Source: Pontederia crassipes | Taxonomy: Eukaryota > Streptophyta > Magnoliopsida > Commelinales > Pontederiaceae | NCBI GenBank assembly: GCA_030549335.1 | Contig: CM060195.1 | Span: 1,475,501-1,539,500 of the forward strand | Reading direction: 5' to 3' | Length of the DNA: 64,000 nt | Part shown: positions 24,069 through 36,798 of the stretch, in pieces | Position numbering within the stretch: position 1 is the stretch's first letter | Layout: every line of letters begins with the position of its first letter | Translations under genes and position numbers: made by a program | The notes under the pieces: model-generated | Databases searched by the model: none | Seen by the model: only the letters and a program-made list of their open reading frames with translations | What the model was told of the DNA's origin: nothing

Positions 24069-24082
24069 AGTGTACCCTCCTA

Positions 24083-24445
24083 TTTTAATGGGTAAAAGGA
24101 AGACATCTCTATTAAGCGCATCTTACGTGCGGTTTAATGTTTACGTTCGATTTAAGGATTATTTTTGGGATGGTTCACTCTCGAAGGCTCTCACTTTCGA
24201 ACTATTGCCCATGAATTGTCACTTCCGACATGGTTAGCTACGGACGCAACCGCTCCGGGAACCGCTGGCGACGAACTCCAATGCCACTTGCCTAATCATT
24301 CTTCCCTCCCCAAACATTGTCATCCCAAAACGTTGTCACTCCTAAGCTTTGTCGCCTTGGTCTTTGTCGCCCCAAATACTATTAGACAATGACGAACATT
24401 GTGTATTTAGACGTTGCCAATCTTCATTCACTACAAATCGAGGGC
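24083..24445. other. intergenic, nothing recognised
   Basis: Moderately GC-rich, with repeated TTGTC words but no domain-bearing frame. Confidence 0.3.
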
Positions 24446-24617
24446 GGCGTCCAAGGAGAATGGATAGACCACAACAAATGGAAGGACTGGCGAGATCGGG
24501 GGTGACAATGCCCGTCGGTGGGCGTCCAAGGTGAATGGATGGGCCGTAGCAAATGGAAAGACCAGAGAGATCGGGGGTGACAATGCCCGTCAGTGGGCGT
24601 CCAAGGAGAATGTACGC
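24446..24617. repeat. 75-bp tandem repeat, 2.3 copies
   Basis: GGCGTCCAAGGAGAATGGAT recurs with small changes at 24446, 24521 and 24596, with GATCGGGGGTGACAATGCCC inside each full unit. The period is exactly 75 bp, which is why frames stay open through it. Confidence 0.9.
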
Positions 24618-24712
24618 GTGGGTGGTGGCATCCCGGGTAGCATTGTCCAGGGCGGTCGCATCCAAGTCAATCCCCTAGATCGTGCGTTTGAGAGAAAGTG
24701 ACCTTATACTCT

Positions 24713-24999
24713 AAAGTTGTGTTTGGATGAGAACTAAATGCTAGAACTTAGCTTAGTTTTGCCAAACAACACGCCAATTGGAAACCAAAGTTCCAATCAA
24801 CATGTAAAATTTCAATAAAAAAGTTATCGCTTGCGCTGAGAACTTGGAAGTTTTGCCTCCGTTGCGTGAACTCATTTGGTAACTCGCCTTGGAAGTTCTC
24901 CATCACAAGAATTTTCATCAAAACACTTAACCATAACTTATCCATCAAATTCGACAGGAACTAATTAGAATTTTAGTTCAGCCATCCAAACATAGTCTG
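24713..24999. mobile_element. small TIR element (MITE)
   Basis: The left end GTTGTGTTTGGATGAGAACT and the reverse complement of the right end, GACTATGTTTGGATGGCTGA then ACTAAAA, form an inverted repeat around TGTTTGGATG. About 285 bp, no coding capacity. No convincing target duplication. Confidence 0.6.
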
Positions 25000-25036
25000 A
25001 AGACAATATCGTCCGAGTACTATAGAAGAGTGGAGA

Positions 25037-27847
25037 TGTAACGATCTGAAAAAAAGGAATTTAAAATTTTCTAAGGGGCATTATGGTCATTTGCAAACTA
25101 AGGGAGTAAAAAAGGACACGCTCGAACAAAAAGGAGGAGAGAGAATGTTACCATCTTCTCTCCTTCTGTTCACCCCTTGCACGCGATCGAGAGATGGGCC
25201 CTAACTGTTGTTGCTTTTGGCAGCCTGTTCTCCACCATCTAACCTCCGTTTTCACGTGCGAGGTATATTGGAGAGAGCACGACGAGACAAAAAATTTGAC
25301 ATGGATTAGGCAAAGATCGGTCCACTATTGACAATGTAGTGAGTGTCGAACACGAGAAAAGGGGAGGGGGGAGTTTGTCGGCGACCTATTTTGGGCGTTG
25401 ATCTTTCTGTTGGTGAGTTGAGCATCATCTTCAGGACGATTAGGTTCATTTTGAAGGGCTTTGAATGTGTTTTACTCCCAATCTCGTAGGTGGTCGAGAT
25501 TGTGGTTTTTCAGCAACCTTTTCGGCGACCTTTTCGGCGAATTCGACGGGGGGCTTCGGTCGAGTTCACCACGACATTCTGGTAGTGTGTACACATGAGG
25601 GAGAAATGTATTAGGTTGTTGTCCATAAAAAAATAGTCACAAATTACTTGTAGGTTTATCAATTTCGGGTTTCAATCGTCGACGATATTCCCGATGACTC
25701 GCCCTTAGAATGTACTGTTAAGCGAATAAAAATGCACAGTAAATTTGATTTCAGATATGAAATTGATCTTAGTTAATTTTATTATGCTACTAACGAAGAA
25801 GGCGACTGATAGTGTTCGAAGTTCGGTGAGTGTGATTTCGATTTAGAGAGCGCGGGGGAGGAGGGGCTTCGTTTATTGGCGTAAGGATATGATTGGTGGC
25901 TGAAACTATTCATAAGACTTAATTTTATAAATTGATAAGAATTATTTATAGTGTTTAATTCAAATTGTTATATGGTTAATTGGATATGATAGGTGGTTGT
26001 CTGTTGGAGGTTTAGTAGGGTGCTATTAATTGGCGATTTCTTTTTCCTTATTGGTAAGCATTTTAAAAATCTATAATTATGATCGATTTATGAAAATTAG
26101 TATATGATTGTTATAATGCATTAATTATAAACTTAGGTAAGGGAATTATAAATTCTAATTCTAATTAAAGGATTATTATGGAATGATTAATGAACTAAAA
26201 GACAATGACACCTAGAAGTGTAAATGTCCTAAATGATAAGCTTATATTTTTAAATAAGGTTTAAATGAATGTAATAGGTACTTATATCCATTGAGCGAAT
26301 TCGGACGGAAGGTAGTTGGGACTTGAGGAATTCAAGGTGAGGGAATTTACCTCAAATGATATTAATTATTTAACTCTTCGAAGTGGTGACATTGTCCTAT
26401 CCGATGTGGAACGAATTTTCGAGATCGTTTTCTTCATGTATAATCATACTTATTTGTGTGCTTCATATGTGTGCTATCATATGAACTATGAGATTTTATT
26501 ATGGATTTTAGAAGCCTATTGATTTTGATAAAAGTTTCTCTTATTCACCTAAAGAAAAGATTTGATTTTGAAATGAAATGTTTTAGTATGATGACTTCGA
26601 GGTCTAAACCATCACTTTGAATTCGCATTCATGCATCATATGCATTTAAAAAAACTCGCATAAGACGGAGTATTTTCACCTCGCAGGATTGGCCAACTCC
26701 GAGTAGACCGATTGTAATTTGATTTGCTCTGTGTCGATATAGTGACACGAGAAGTAAGTTCAGCACCATGTGTTGATATAGTAACATGAAGGGTGGAATT
26801 AGAGCAATCATCATGATGATATAGTGACACGAGGGATGTAATGAAAAAGAAATGAAACAAGCTGTGTCAATGGAATATAAAGAGCAGTTCAGCGTTCTGT
26901 GTCAATTGGATACGAGGGACGAAATTAGAACAACTATCAATGGAATACGAGGGGCGAGATTGAGTACTCCATTGAGGAGTATCTGGATATTCATATTTGA
27001 TGATAATTCCTCAACTTATATTAGATATATGATTTTACCATGCATGTGCATGCATGACATTCATTTTGTATGATCATTACGTGAATGAGTTCGTTTTGAG
27101 GAAGAGAGGATTTTGAATATTTCTTGAAAAATAAAGATGTTTATTTTTGTAATGGTTTTAATACTTGAGGTAGTCGTTTTAACTCAGCGAGCTTAATCCA
27201 TGCTCACCCCTTTTTCTTTTAATGTTTGCAGAAAAAGAATACATATATTGCATGTTTGATTGGAAAGGTGTATTAATTCAAAAAGTATTAGTGTGTGAGA
27301 TCTTGTTAGGAGCGTTTTTGGTTCGGTGTTCTTCTTTGGATACTTATCATTTTTTAACTGACTATTATTTATCTTGCCATCGCATGATTTGAATTATGGT
27401 TCATGATTTATTGTAGATGTAGGTTGATTGATGGGAGCTGATGCTCAATGTTTATGGATGAGATGATAGAAGTGAGTCCCTATCATGGAATTGGATAAAG
27501 GTTTCAGACCCTTAATGAATTTTGGCAGGCATTGATATATTTTGTTCATGTAATAGTTTTGGAGGCGAACTCATATGTCAATATAAATTCAAAATTTTTG
27601 AGCTTGAGTTCCATATTACTTGGTATTTAAACTACCAGTGATGCACATTAAAATTTTATCAATTACTTGTGAAGTGAAGGATATGGATAAATGTTGAATT
27701 CAATGCAAGATCAGATTTACACATACATTTTTAGAGTTAGTTGATTATTTGAACATTGATTTTTCGTTGGATATTTGAATTTGAATTTAAATGAACTATT
27801 TTACGAATTCACCCGTTGTGACGCCTATCGAGGAGTTATACGTTATA
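25037..27847 (+). mobile_element. probable solo LTR, Ty3/gypsy (Tekay/Del-like)
   Basis: It begins TGTAACGATCTGAAAAAAAG, similar to the LTR start at 62423, and appears to end ATACGTTATA, the inverted counterpart of TGTAACG. It is flanked by GGAGA (25032) and GAAGA (27848), matching at 4 of 5 positions. Near the 3' part lies ACTCAGCGAGCTTAATCCAT, then GCTCACCCC, a stretch I associate with Tekay-type LTRs. No internal coding region or second LTR is present, which suggests loss of the interior by LTR-LTR recombination. An old copy. Confidence 0.5.
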
Positions 27848-27936
27848 GAAGAACTGAAAAAAAGAATTGAATCGAACCAAAAGAAATATTGTGAATCGAA
27901 AGAAATATTGTGAATCGAACTAAAAAAGTATTATTA

Positions 27937-28236
27937 TCATGCCGAACGAGACCTGAATAATGTCACTTTCATCGTAGCCGTGATTTTTCTCAGCTTGTGG
28001 ATCAATTTTTGGATCCACGACTTTCTTTTAACAATCTCTTTATTCCAAAGGAGCTGTTTGAGTGCAACAAATTTATCCTTAACATTTTTTCTTAATCCGA
28101 CTGTAGCTCCCATATTTTGTTGGAGCAACATTGTTCTCCACCTTCCTCGAAAAACAAATGAGTGCAATGATTGTTGGTGGGCCCAGAAGTTAAAAAAATG
28201 ATGTTTAAGTAAAAAGTTAGTAACAAAAAATTTCAA
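27937..28236 (-). mobile_element. possible LINE ORF2 fragment
   Basis: A 99-residue minus-strand frame reads FVALKQLLWNKEIVKRKSWI with FNFWAHQQSLHSF upstream. This resembles the segment of plant LINE ORF2 where 'LK..LK.WN.E' precedes the reverse transcriptase. No reverse transcriptase follows, and the match is short. Confidence 0.3.
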
Positions 28237-28242
28237 AAGCTA

Positions 28243-28932
28243 CGTTTGGTTTGGGAACATTTCGCGGAACATCGTGAAATGTTTCAAAAAGGTTACGTGA
28301 CGGGCACGTGACCTCGACGAGAACATTTATCGTCGAAATATTTTTGCCTTCGGCAAGGTAAGAACATTTGCTCTTTTTTTTGTTCTTTTTTAATTTCATC
28401 TATTTTTTAATTATTTTGATTTGTATATATATATAATTTATAATTTATAACATATTAATACATTATTAAGGATATTATAAAATAATTTATTAAATGTTAT
28501 TAATTAAAAACTATAAAATAATTAGTTCTAATAATTAATAAATATTTTATTAATTAAACTTTACATTTATTTTTTTAAAAAATATATTATATTTGGATTT
28601 TAAAATATACATAAATTGTAGTATTAATAATATTTAAAATATTTAATCAAAATAAATAAAAATAATATTAATAATATAATGATTTACGTAAATTATAATA
28701 TTAATAATATATTCTTATTTACTATAATTTTATACCTCATAAAATAATAAATTATATTCTTAGTTCTTAATTTTTATCCAAACACCCACTATAACTTATT
28801 CATCACATCAACTTTTTAAATTTCCATCATTACACTTTTTCATCCAAACACCAACCCAAATTTTTCTCTCACATCAATTAGTTTTCGAGAACAAAAGTTC
28901 TCTCAATATTCCGTGCCAAACGGGAGCCAAAG
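28243..28932. mobile_element. MITE-like TIR element
   Basis: The left end AGCTACGTTTGGTTTGGGAA and the reverse complement of the right end, TTGGCTCCCGTTTGGCACGG, are imperfect inverted repeats around CGTTTGG. The interior is AT-rich and non-coding. Confidence 0.5.
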
Positions 28933-29964
28933 TAAACAAAGACGTCAAATGGAGATAAAAAATATAATCATCACACCATAATTAATATTCTTAAATACAA
29001 TGTCTCAAAAAAATTGTACAAGGTAATATTGTAAAAAAATCGGATCAACTACTTGATGGCAAAAAGAAATTTGAAAAACTCAAAAATTAAATTAATCTAA
29101 AAAATAAATTTAGGCCCTTTTAAAGTAAGATATCATCCGAAAAAAATCATAAGAGTACCTGTAGCAATTTATATCACTTATTAATAAATAATTACTAATA
29201 TACTAGTTTTTATTTAATATTTTTCTATCAAATTATGGAGCTCTTATGATATATTTAAAAATTTTGGTGTTAAATTTTATATTTTAAGTTATATATTAAA
29301 TGAATTATATTAAATTCATATCTCAACATAAAAAAACATTCAAAAGATTGAACAATTTATTTGGATCCAAAATTTTGATTCGAACTAATTTCCCTTCTAA
29401 TACGTGGGGCTATAAAACGAAATATCACCAAATTAACTTATTCTGTACTCGCTTGCAAAAATGATGAGGAATCATAGAGAGAGAGAGAGAGACTAGAGGC
29501 TTCTGGAAGTTTATAGACGTCGGAGTGTCTCAAGGTTGACAAATGGAGTAAACTGACAAGAAATTTTGGTAGTCTTCGACCAAAACCCGAGGAGATTTAA
29601 AAAATGATATTAACATTCATATATATATTTTTAACTAACGTTGGACCTTCACGTCGCTATAATGACGACAAGAAAGAATATATATTCGCTATAAAGACTA
29701 AATATTATTATTTTTATCTGTCGAGAAATAAGTAGGAATAAGAACGATTTGAACAAGTCTCAGACTAATGATAAATCACACATAATTACTAGTTTTTATT
29801 ATTGTTTTCGGATGGACGGGGACAGCCATTTACATAGTATTAGAAAAATATGCACAGCATGCATAAAAATACGAATGTAAGCGCGTCCCTTAACAATCAC
29901 GAATACACCTTTTTTTAATTAGTATATTCTATTATTATTATTATTATTATTATATAGTAAACGT
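28933..29964. other. AT-rich intergenic
   Basis: No gene seen. A (GA)n tract lies at about 29477-29490 and a (TTA)n tract at about 29930-29951. Confidence 0.4.
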
Positions 29965-29972
29965 CCCTTTAT

Positions 29973-30546
29973 TAGGAGTGGAAGTAGTTCGGGTTGGTTC
30001 GCATTTTCGGTCTAAAAAAACCAACTGTTATTTTTCGGGTCGATTTTTAAAATTAGAAAGATCATCCTAAAACCATTTTGAAAAAATAAAAATCATCCTT
30101 TAGCGGATCGATTTTTCGGATGATTTTTTCGAAGTCCTACTTTTATATAATTATAATTTAAAAATATATTTAATAACTTAAAATTAATATAAAAACATTT
30201 AATTTTATATTAATATATAAAATATACTACTAAAATTTTAAAATTATTAAATTAGAGTTTGATAATGTGATAGAAAAGTATGAAATTTTATACAAAAAAT
30301 ATTATATCTATAATAAAAAAATTATTAACACATGTATTAATTATATAAATAAAAAATCATAAATAAAAATCGGACTCCACGGCCCCTAAACTTTTTTCGG
30401 GTGGGGCCCTAATTTTAGCGGGTGGATTTTAATTTATTAAAAACCACCCTAAATTATATTCGGATCCCTAATTTTCGGTTTTTTTTATTCGATTTTTTCG
30501 GATCGGATAAATTTTTCGGGTTGGTCGAGTTTTTCTTACATCCCTA
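29973..30546. mobile_element. hAT-like MITE, copy B, with perfect 8-bp target duplication
   Basis: The element runs from TAGGAGTGGAAGTAGTTCGG to TTACATCCCTA and is flanked on both sides by CCCTTTAT (29965-29972 and 30547-30554), the 8-bp duplication expected of hAT. Its interior is collinear with copy A at 19156. The inverted ends are TAGG.GTG.AAG type followed by GGTTGG/GTCGAG words. No transposase, so it was moved by a factor encoded elsewhere. Confidence 0.85.
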
Positions 30547-30554
30547 CCCTTTAT

Positions 30555-31059
30555 AACTACAAAAAATATTATCTCCACTGTTGGAAATTAAATATATAAT
30601 TTTATTATCTTTCATTATCCGAAAGAAAAGGGAAAAAAAGGAAACAAAAGGGAACACTCCCGCAGATAGACTGCACACGGTTTCGCATTATTTCTGTCCA
30701 CCCACGTCGGGCAGACGCTCGCGGTCTTAATCGTGTTCAAGGTGTTCGTCGTGGGTTTCCGACAAAGAGCGTGACCAACGACGCGCGCGCGCGCACGCAC
30801 ACGCACACTATTAGGCTATTAGGTCATTAGCATTGACCCACTCCACCCCCCTTTACCCCTCCAGGACGCGGTCTCCTGTGTTGTTCCTCTTGACTTGGCC
30901 CCGGTCAAACCCCCAAAGCAACCTTGGAAGAGGTCAAGGGGACCCCACTTCTCGTACCACCAACACTCCTCATTACATTGCGCTGCAAGTTCCTGCCTCT
31001 TCCTAGCAGTCATCACTCCATCCTCTCTCTCTCTCTCTGCGACGCAGAGACACACACAC
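30555..31059 (+). promoter_or_regulatory. upstream/promoter region of the EDR4-like gene
   Basis: GC content rises from about 30800, and a (CT)n tract at 31022-31038 is followed by an AC repeat at 31052-31061, a common layout just around plant transcription starts. No TATA box can be assigned with certainty. Confidence 0.35.
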
Positions 31060-32230
31060 ACAGTGAAAATCAGCAGCTCAGAAGAAGAAAGGGCAACAGA
31101 AGAAGGAAGCCGCCAATCACAAGGTATCCCAGTTGTTTCTTATCAAAATTCTTGCTTGTTTCTCGGTTTTGGCTTTCCTCTGGTAATTTTGTTCTGGGTT
31201 AGGACCTCTGATCAGAACTTTTCTGTGCCGTAGATTTGGAATGACCATCTGAACTTTATTTGTTCCTCTGGTAATTTTGTTCTGGGTTAGGACCTCTGGT
31301 ACTCTCTGGAGTTTATTTGTTTTCTTTTTAAGTTTTTTTTTTACTCTTGAGTTGTATCTGTCAGTTACCTGACCCATTTCCTTTATTTGGGTTCTCTTTT
31401 CTTCACTATGTAATCTTTTTTATTCTTTGCGTGCCATTTATGCGATTTTCACCAAAAAGAAAACCTGCATTTTCTGGGGATTTTTTGGGGCAGCCATCAA
31501 GGGAGATTAGTGGGTAACCAGTATCCAGTCCCTTATCAGTCTCAATTCTTATATATGGTATAGATGACTGAGTGCTCAAATTTGAAGGACTTCATTTATT
31601 CTATGTGCATAGCAGTTCTCAACATGACTTCCTTGGGCCATTCCGAATTTCAGAGGTTTAATTGTTGCCTTATAGAGAGTTTCGTTCTATTTTTTGTTTT
31701 ACTTTTAACTAGATAATCTTATTAGAGCAAATTTCATCACGAATTGGAGCTTTGAACTTTAATCGCACCCTTGTTGGCTCCATAAATTGCATCAGGTTGG
31801 CCTGTGAACAGAACTGAATTTTGCTTGCTTATTCAAATTTCACTATTTGTAAAAAAGCATCTGTTTAGCTTTTATTTAGCAGTTCTTTTTTCAATTGTTA
31901 GGGTCCACTGCTAATAGTGATCTTGAGATCATCAAATAATATGCTGAGATAGTTTGTTTTGACACTTCCTTTTTGTAATTTCTCGAAAATGTAATGCTGA
32001 AATTAATTTGAGTATATGTATCAGTTGTATTTATGTTCTTACAATGGCAATGTTTGATGATCAGAGAGCATCGGTGCTGTATGATCAGAGTAGTCTGGAA
32101 CTATGGGGAATTCTGAAAAATCTATCCGGAGTTGCTATATCTTCTGTGGAAACTGACAATTAGGTCACCGAACGGCAATTTCAGCAATTTTGATCTTCTC
32201 TACGTTTGACTTGGAATTAAATCTGGGCAC
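31060..32230 (+). other. probable 5' leader of the EDR4-like gene with upstream ORFs
   Basis: A donor at 31122/31123 (ATCACAAG then GTATCC) and an acceptor at 32063 (GATGATCAG then AGAGC) would give a leader intron of about 0.94 kb. The second leader exon (32064-32230) contains two overlapping short upstream ORFs, 32081-32116 and 32103-32156, ahead of the main ATG. A 30-bp word (GGTAATTTTGTTCTGGGTTA, then GGACCTCTG) is repeated at 31181 and 31270 inside the intron. The exon calls rest on splice motifs only. Confidence 0.4.
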
Positions 32231-34477
32231 ATGGCTAGTGCAATTCAGGGTATTCGACATGTTAAGTGTCCAAAATGCCTTAAAATTCTCCCAGAGCCTA
32301 CTGACATTCCTGTCTATAGTTGTGGTGGATGTGGCAAAATCCTACGGGGTATACTTTGTGCTGATTGTGTCAAATTTATACAGTTCTCCGTTAGTTATGC
32401 AGTTTTGGCTTACTAGTTTTTTTCCTCTTATGCAGCAAAATATAGTTTTACTAATGAAAATGTGGGAGCTATTCAGAGCAATTCCAGTAATGCACTGGGC
32501 AGTGGCGCACTGGAATTTAGATTGCCAACTTCTTTGACGGAAACAGCTCCTAGCTCTGCAGAGGCAGAAAAGGGAGTAAAGGAAGCTGTAATGAATGATC
32601 AGCAGTCGGCTCAACCTCTTGCTTTAAGCAATCATCCTTTAAAAGCTGAATCATTGCAGCTCGAAGAATTTGGTGTGGATGGTAGAGGCTCTGATGAGCG
32701 CAAACCTAAACCTGCTATTCGACCTGAAGCCAAAAGAAAGGAAGCAGATTTGACATCAAATGTTGTTACAGATCACATGCTTGAAGTTAAAGAAGGTGGT
32801 GACCTTAATGTTGAAGTTGAGAAGTCTCCAAAGCTTGGTCAACTGAGACATGAAAATTTAAACGATCGGAATCGGAGACAAGATCCTGCAGACACTGTTT
32901 TGCACAGAGATGGACATAGAAATAACTTGGGTTCATCTATGAGTAAATCTCACACTTATGACAATAAAGTGTTTTCAGCAAATACTGGTTATACTGATCA
33001 TGTTCAGAATGGTGCTACTTCCAGCCTGGAATCAGTTGGTAAGAATACAAACAAAGCCAAAAGAGAGAACTCGGTGGTTCATGCGAAGACAGTTGAAGCT
33101 GAAATCGAGATTCAAGCTGATGATCAACTGGCAAAGTTGCCAAAGGGGAGCTACAAGCCAACTGACACTGGAACAGTTTATTCACCTTCTAAGTACAAAT
33201 CTCGTAAACAGAAAGATGCCTCACTTGGCTCTACAGATTTTCGTCCTGCAAAAAAATCGTTGGAACCTGATATTGATGTGTCTTTGAGCTCTCCTGTTAA
33301 AGATGAAGTCATAAATGAGCACAAAAAAACTGGTAGAAAAGCAAGTTCACCATCCGAGCTTAAATCCTTAGAACATGTTCGACTGGAGATATTGAAGAAG
33401 GTTGATGAGCTGAAATATGAAATAAGTGACATATTTCATGTATGTGTGGAAAATAAGGGCAACTCTCACATTGGAGGCACTCGAAAAGAGATCAATGATA
33501 AGCACCGAAGATTTGACTTAGTTCAAGACCGCCTCAAAGTACATAAAAAAGGTGAGAATTTTCAGCAACAATGTAAATTTGCTCAAATTGCTTCCTTGCT
33601 ACCTCCTGGAACTTGCTTGCATTGCCTCCATGAGGGTTGTCAAAAGCCTCCTAAAACTTCAGAGAAGGTCTTATGTAGTAGCAATGGGTTCTGTCGCACT
33701 TGTTCTAATGATGTGCCAAACCATTCTTATAACAAGGCTCAGAAACATGATCAACAGCAAGAAAAGTCAGATCAGAAGGAAAAAAGGAAGCATACCATGC
33801 ATCACTGTCGACCTGCTCTCGGAGGTGCACCATTTGTAGTCTGTTACAATTGTACGAGGTTACTTCAGTTGCCACTAGATTTTCTTGTGACAAGGAAGCA
33901 ATTTTATAGGTTGCAATGTGGTGCTTGTTCCACGATGCTTAAGTATTCGTTTAGGTCCAGAAATTTTGGGCCCCTGTGGACACCAATCCAAGACACACCT
34001 AATGGGGTGAAGCATCCACCAAGTGAGGTTGACAGTAGTGACGATTCTATTCTGGGACTTGAAGTATCCCACTTAAGTGATAATCAACAATGGGATCCAA
34101 TTTCTTATCCTGAAGAGTACGGGCATTCTAATGGATTGATCTATTCAGCGGATGATGGATCACCACTACATGTCTCAAGGAATTCTTCTGGTTCCTTGGT
34201 ACTGAAAAATGGCAAGCTTCATCGGCTTTTGGGATACTGGTCAGCTAGTGAGCTCTTATATCGACATAGTGATACTGATGAAGGATATGAAAGCACGGAT
34301 CCAGGTACACCACAATCTATTAGGGAATCTGAGCAAGGATATGTAAGAAACAAGCTAAAAGGAAAGGAAATTTACATCCCTCAACATTCAGCAAGAAAGA
34401 ACTATCCAGGTGTCATCAAAATTTATGATAGTGGAGAATTACCAAAGAGACTGAGAACTGCAGGGGGGGCTTTCTGA
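32231..34477 (+). CDS. EDR4: EDR4-like protein (N-terminal zinc ribbon, DUF3133)
   Basis: Two coding exons, 32231-32348 and 32436-34477, with an intron GTATAC...TTATGCAG splitting an Ala codon, give 719 residues. Residues 9-40 are a zinc ribbon (C13-x2-C16, C31-x2-C34, then GKILRAKY). A long polar, Lys/Glu-rich linker follows, with a short coiled-coil-like stretch near 350 and a Cys-rich patch (CLHCLHEGC). Residues ~494-543 hold the DUF3133 zinc-ribbon (HCRPALGGAPFVVCYNC, then LQCGACSTMLKYSF). The two-domain order is that of Arabidopsis EDR4 and relatives. EDR4 acts in defence against powdery mildew, binding clathrin light chain and helping place EDR1. This family has several members, so orthology to EDR4 itself is not proven. 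The frame is intact with no oddities. The start is set by the zinc ribbon, which begins almost at the ATG. Confidence 0.9.
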
Positions 34478-35838
34478 TCATGGATTGCCATAGAATTGAC
34501 ACATGAAGTAAATCGTGGTCCCGAGATGATGTCAAGTTTTGAGGAAGGCAACTATTGGGGATAGTTTTTTGATGTGCTAGATTTCGAATTGATTTTAGTT
34601 ATGAGGAAACATAGTCAGTTTATACAAATTATTACATGCATTGGTTCGTGATCTTTATGGATAACTGTGAATATGCCATGTTCTTTTATTTTTTATCGTC
34701 ATATCAACATTTTGGTATGTCTAACAACAATTATATACTTCTGTATATGTTGAACTACCTTTGTTTCTGAACCAATTCACTGCGAAGGATACAAAGATTG
34801 ATAGTCTTGGAACTCCATTTTGTAACATTTTTCTGAAACTAATTGAACTATATTGGCAGAAGTATTATCTACTTTCTGAATTTCCAGTGTACATTGTTTC
34901 TTTGTACCTCAAACTCATTGTGTACATGTAGTTTATATTTCACCTGTCAGGTGTGACAAGGCATATGTATAATGTCAAATCAGATGATCAAAATATGAAC
35001 ATGACATATCCTGTTGCTAGTTTCTGTAATCTAGCGATGCCCGAGACTTGTGCCTTTAGTTGTTTTTTTTTTCATAATAAATAATAATGTGGCGTTGCAT
35101 GGATTGTTTATTGGACTATTTTGCCCTCCTTCCATTCTTACTTCTACAATCTACATTGAAAACTTGTATAAGTAGGTTGTCAGATGGCAACCTCAATAGT
35201 CAATTAGACAAGCATAAAATGTGAATTAATTTTATGGTCTAGTCAGCGCATTTAATTGGCAATTCATTTCTTGCAAGAATTTTTTCGTTACTAATTAGTA
35301 ATTATAGATTTGCGATTTGCTACTTTAAAATAAAATATTTGCTGCTTTAAAAATAAAAAATGCAATGCCTCAAATAGTCGAGGATAATAATCTTGGGACG
35401 GGAAACAAAAAAAATTAATAAAAAAGGCAAACAATATCTGATAGAAATAACAGTGTGAAAAAAACGTTAATAGTTCGAATTTTAAAAAATTGGAGAACCA
35501 AAATTGGGATTAAACTTTAATACTAAACCAAAATTGGGATTAACCTTTGAAATTTAGGAGAAGGCTTAGACTTGAACGTTTGCCAAACCATTTTTGAAAA
35601 GAGAGGCGACAGGATAATAAAAGATAAGCACTGTATTAATTATATCTTTTTCATAATTCACCACAAAGTTAGTTCACTTAATTAAATTTATTACCGAGAC
35701 CGGATAACTACACATTTAATGACATGAAAACAAAAAGAAAAAGCACCCAGTAATTAGAAGATAACGTCAACATTAATATGTAATTATTGCAGGCATAACT
35801 TTCCAAAACAATATAAAGTGCATTAACCTGAAGAACTA
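34478..35838 (+). other. 3' UTR and intergenic region
   Basis: The first few hundred bases are probably 3' UTR of the EDR4-like gene. The rest is AT-rich; a 16-bp word, ACCAAAATTGGGATTA, is repeated at 35500 and 35526. No gene or element was recognised. Confidence 0.4.
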
Positions 35839-36798
35839 TTAATGCATTAACTGACACTTGTTTCTAAAATGATGGTTACCGGTCTGGTCTCCGGTTCGAG
35901 TGCGCGAGCCCCGCTTCCGAACTCGACCGGGCGAGCCGACCGAGGACCATACTTCGTTCAGAAAAGCAACGTATAGACGTCGCGTTAGGTGGTGGGGGGG
36001 GGGGGGGGGGGGGGAGTGCCACGCGGCGGCCATGCGATTGGTCCGAGGACGCCCGAAGCACGAATCTTGGAGCAGTACGAACGGTGATGTCCCAGCTCAA
36101 CGGGTTCTCGGAGTCAAATGACCATGATACCCTCTTCGGCTACGACTGTGCATATTTAATTGAAGTGGCGAGCGCTTAAACTTTTCCTTCCGCTCGATTG
36201 CGCTCGTAGTACTCCTCGGGACGCTCTTTTGCGCTCAATTTTTGTGCGTCGAACGCGAGATTGCTCTTCTCAGGTTATCCTTTTGGGGGACTTTTAGATG
36301 CTTTCCTGTTAATAGTTCGCTTATTCACCAGTCGTTTCGCTTGCAATATTCGCTTTGTTTCCTGTTTTTTTTTCTTCTTTCTTTCTGCTCAGATTCTGAT
36401 ACGGGCTTTCCATCGCTGTGTCTAGGGTTCTCAATGTGATTTCTTTTCTCAGTGACTTGAGTTGCATGCTTTGAATTCTGTTGGCCTTTCTGTTCTGTGT
36501 GGATTAATATCTCAGTGGTTGATTGACTCGTAGTTTCTCGTAAGAAAAAAAAAAGTTTGGAAATTTAACATTCTTCACAATTCCATCCGGGTTTAATTCG
36601 AGTTTCTTGGTTGTTAACCATGATGACTGTGAAGAGAGTACCGCCAAGATCACTTTTTTTCTTTCTTTCGATTGTTTAAACAACTCGGTTCATCACTAAC
36701 TTCGTTGCTCTTCTTCTTTTTTTCTTTTTGTTGCAGATATTAATCGTTATTCTTGATCTGGGTTTTGAGGTCTGCTTGCGACCCTTTCAGTCGAGAGT
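35839..36798 (+). promoter_or_regulatory. promoter and 5' leader of the SHPRH-like locus
   Basis: A GC-rich stretch (35880-36120) includes a run of more than 20 G interrupted once (near 35992-36013), then CATATTTAAT at 36150 that could serve as a TATA-like element. A splice donor after CTCTTCTCAG at 36273 and an acceptor at TTTGTTGCAG (36736) suggest one leader intron before the ATG at 36799. This is inferred from motifs. Confidence 0.35.

Noticed and set aside
24342-24665. 107-residue minus-strand frame with repeated GRPPTGIVTPDL
   Set aside because: It is the 75-bp tandem repeat; 75 is a multiple of three, so any open unit stays open.
30895-31233. 112- and 92-residue frames upstream of the EDR4-like gene
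   Set aside because: They overlap the probable promoter and leader, cross the putative leader splice donor and contain CT/AC repeats.
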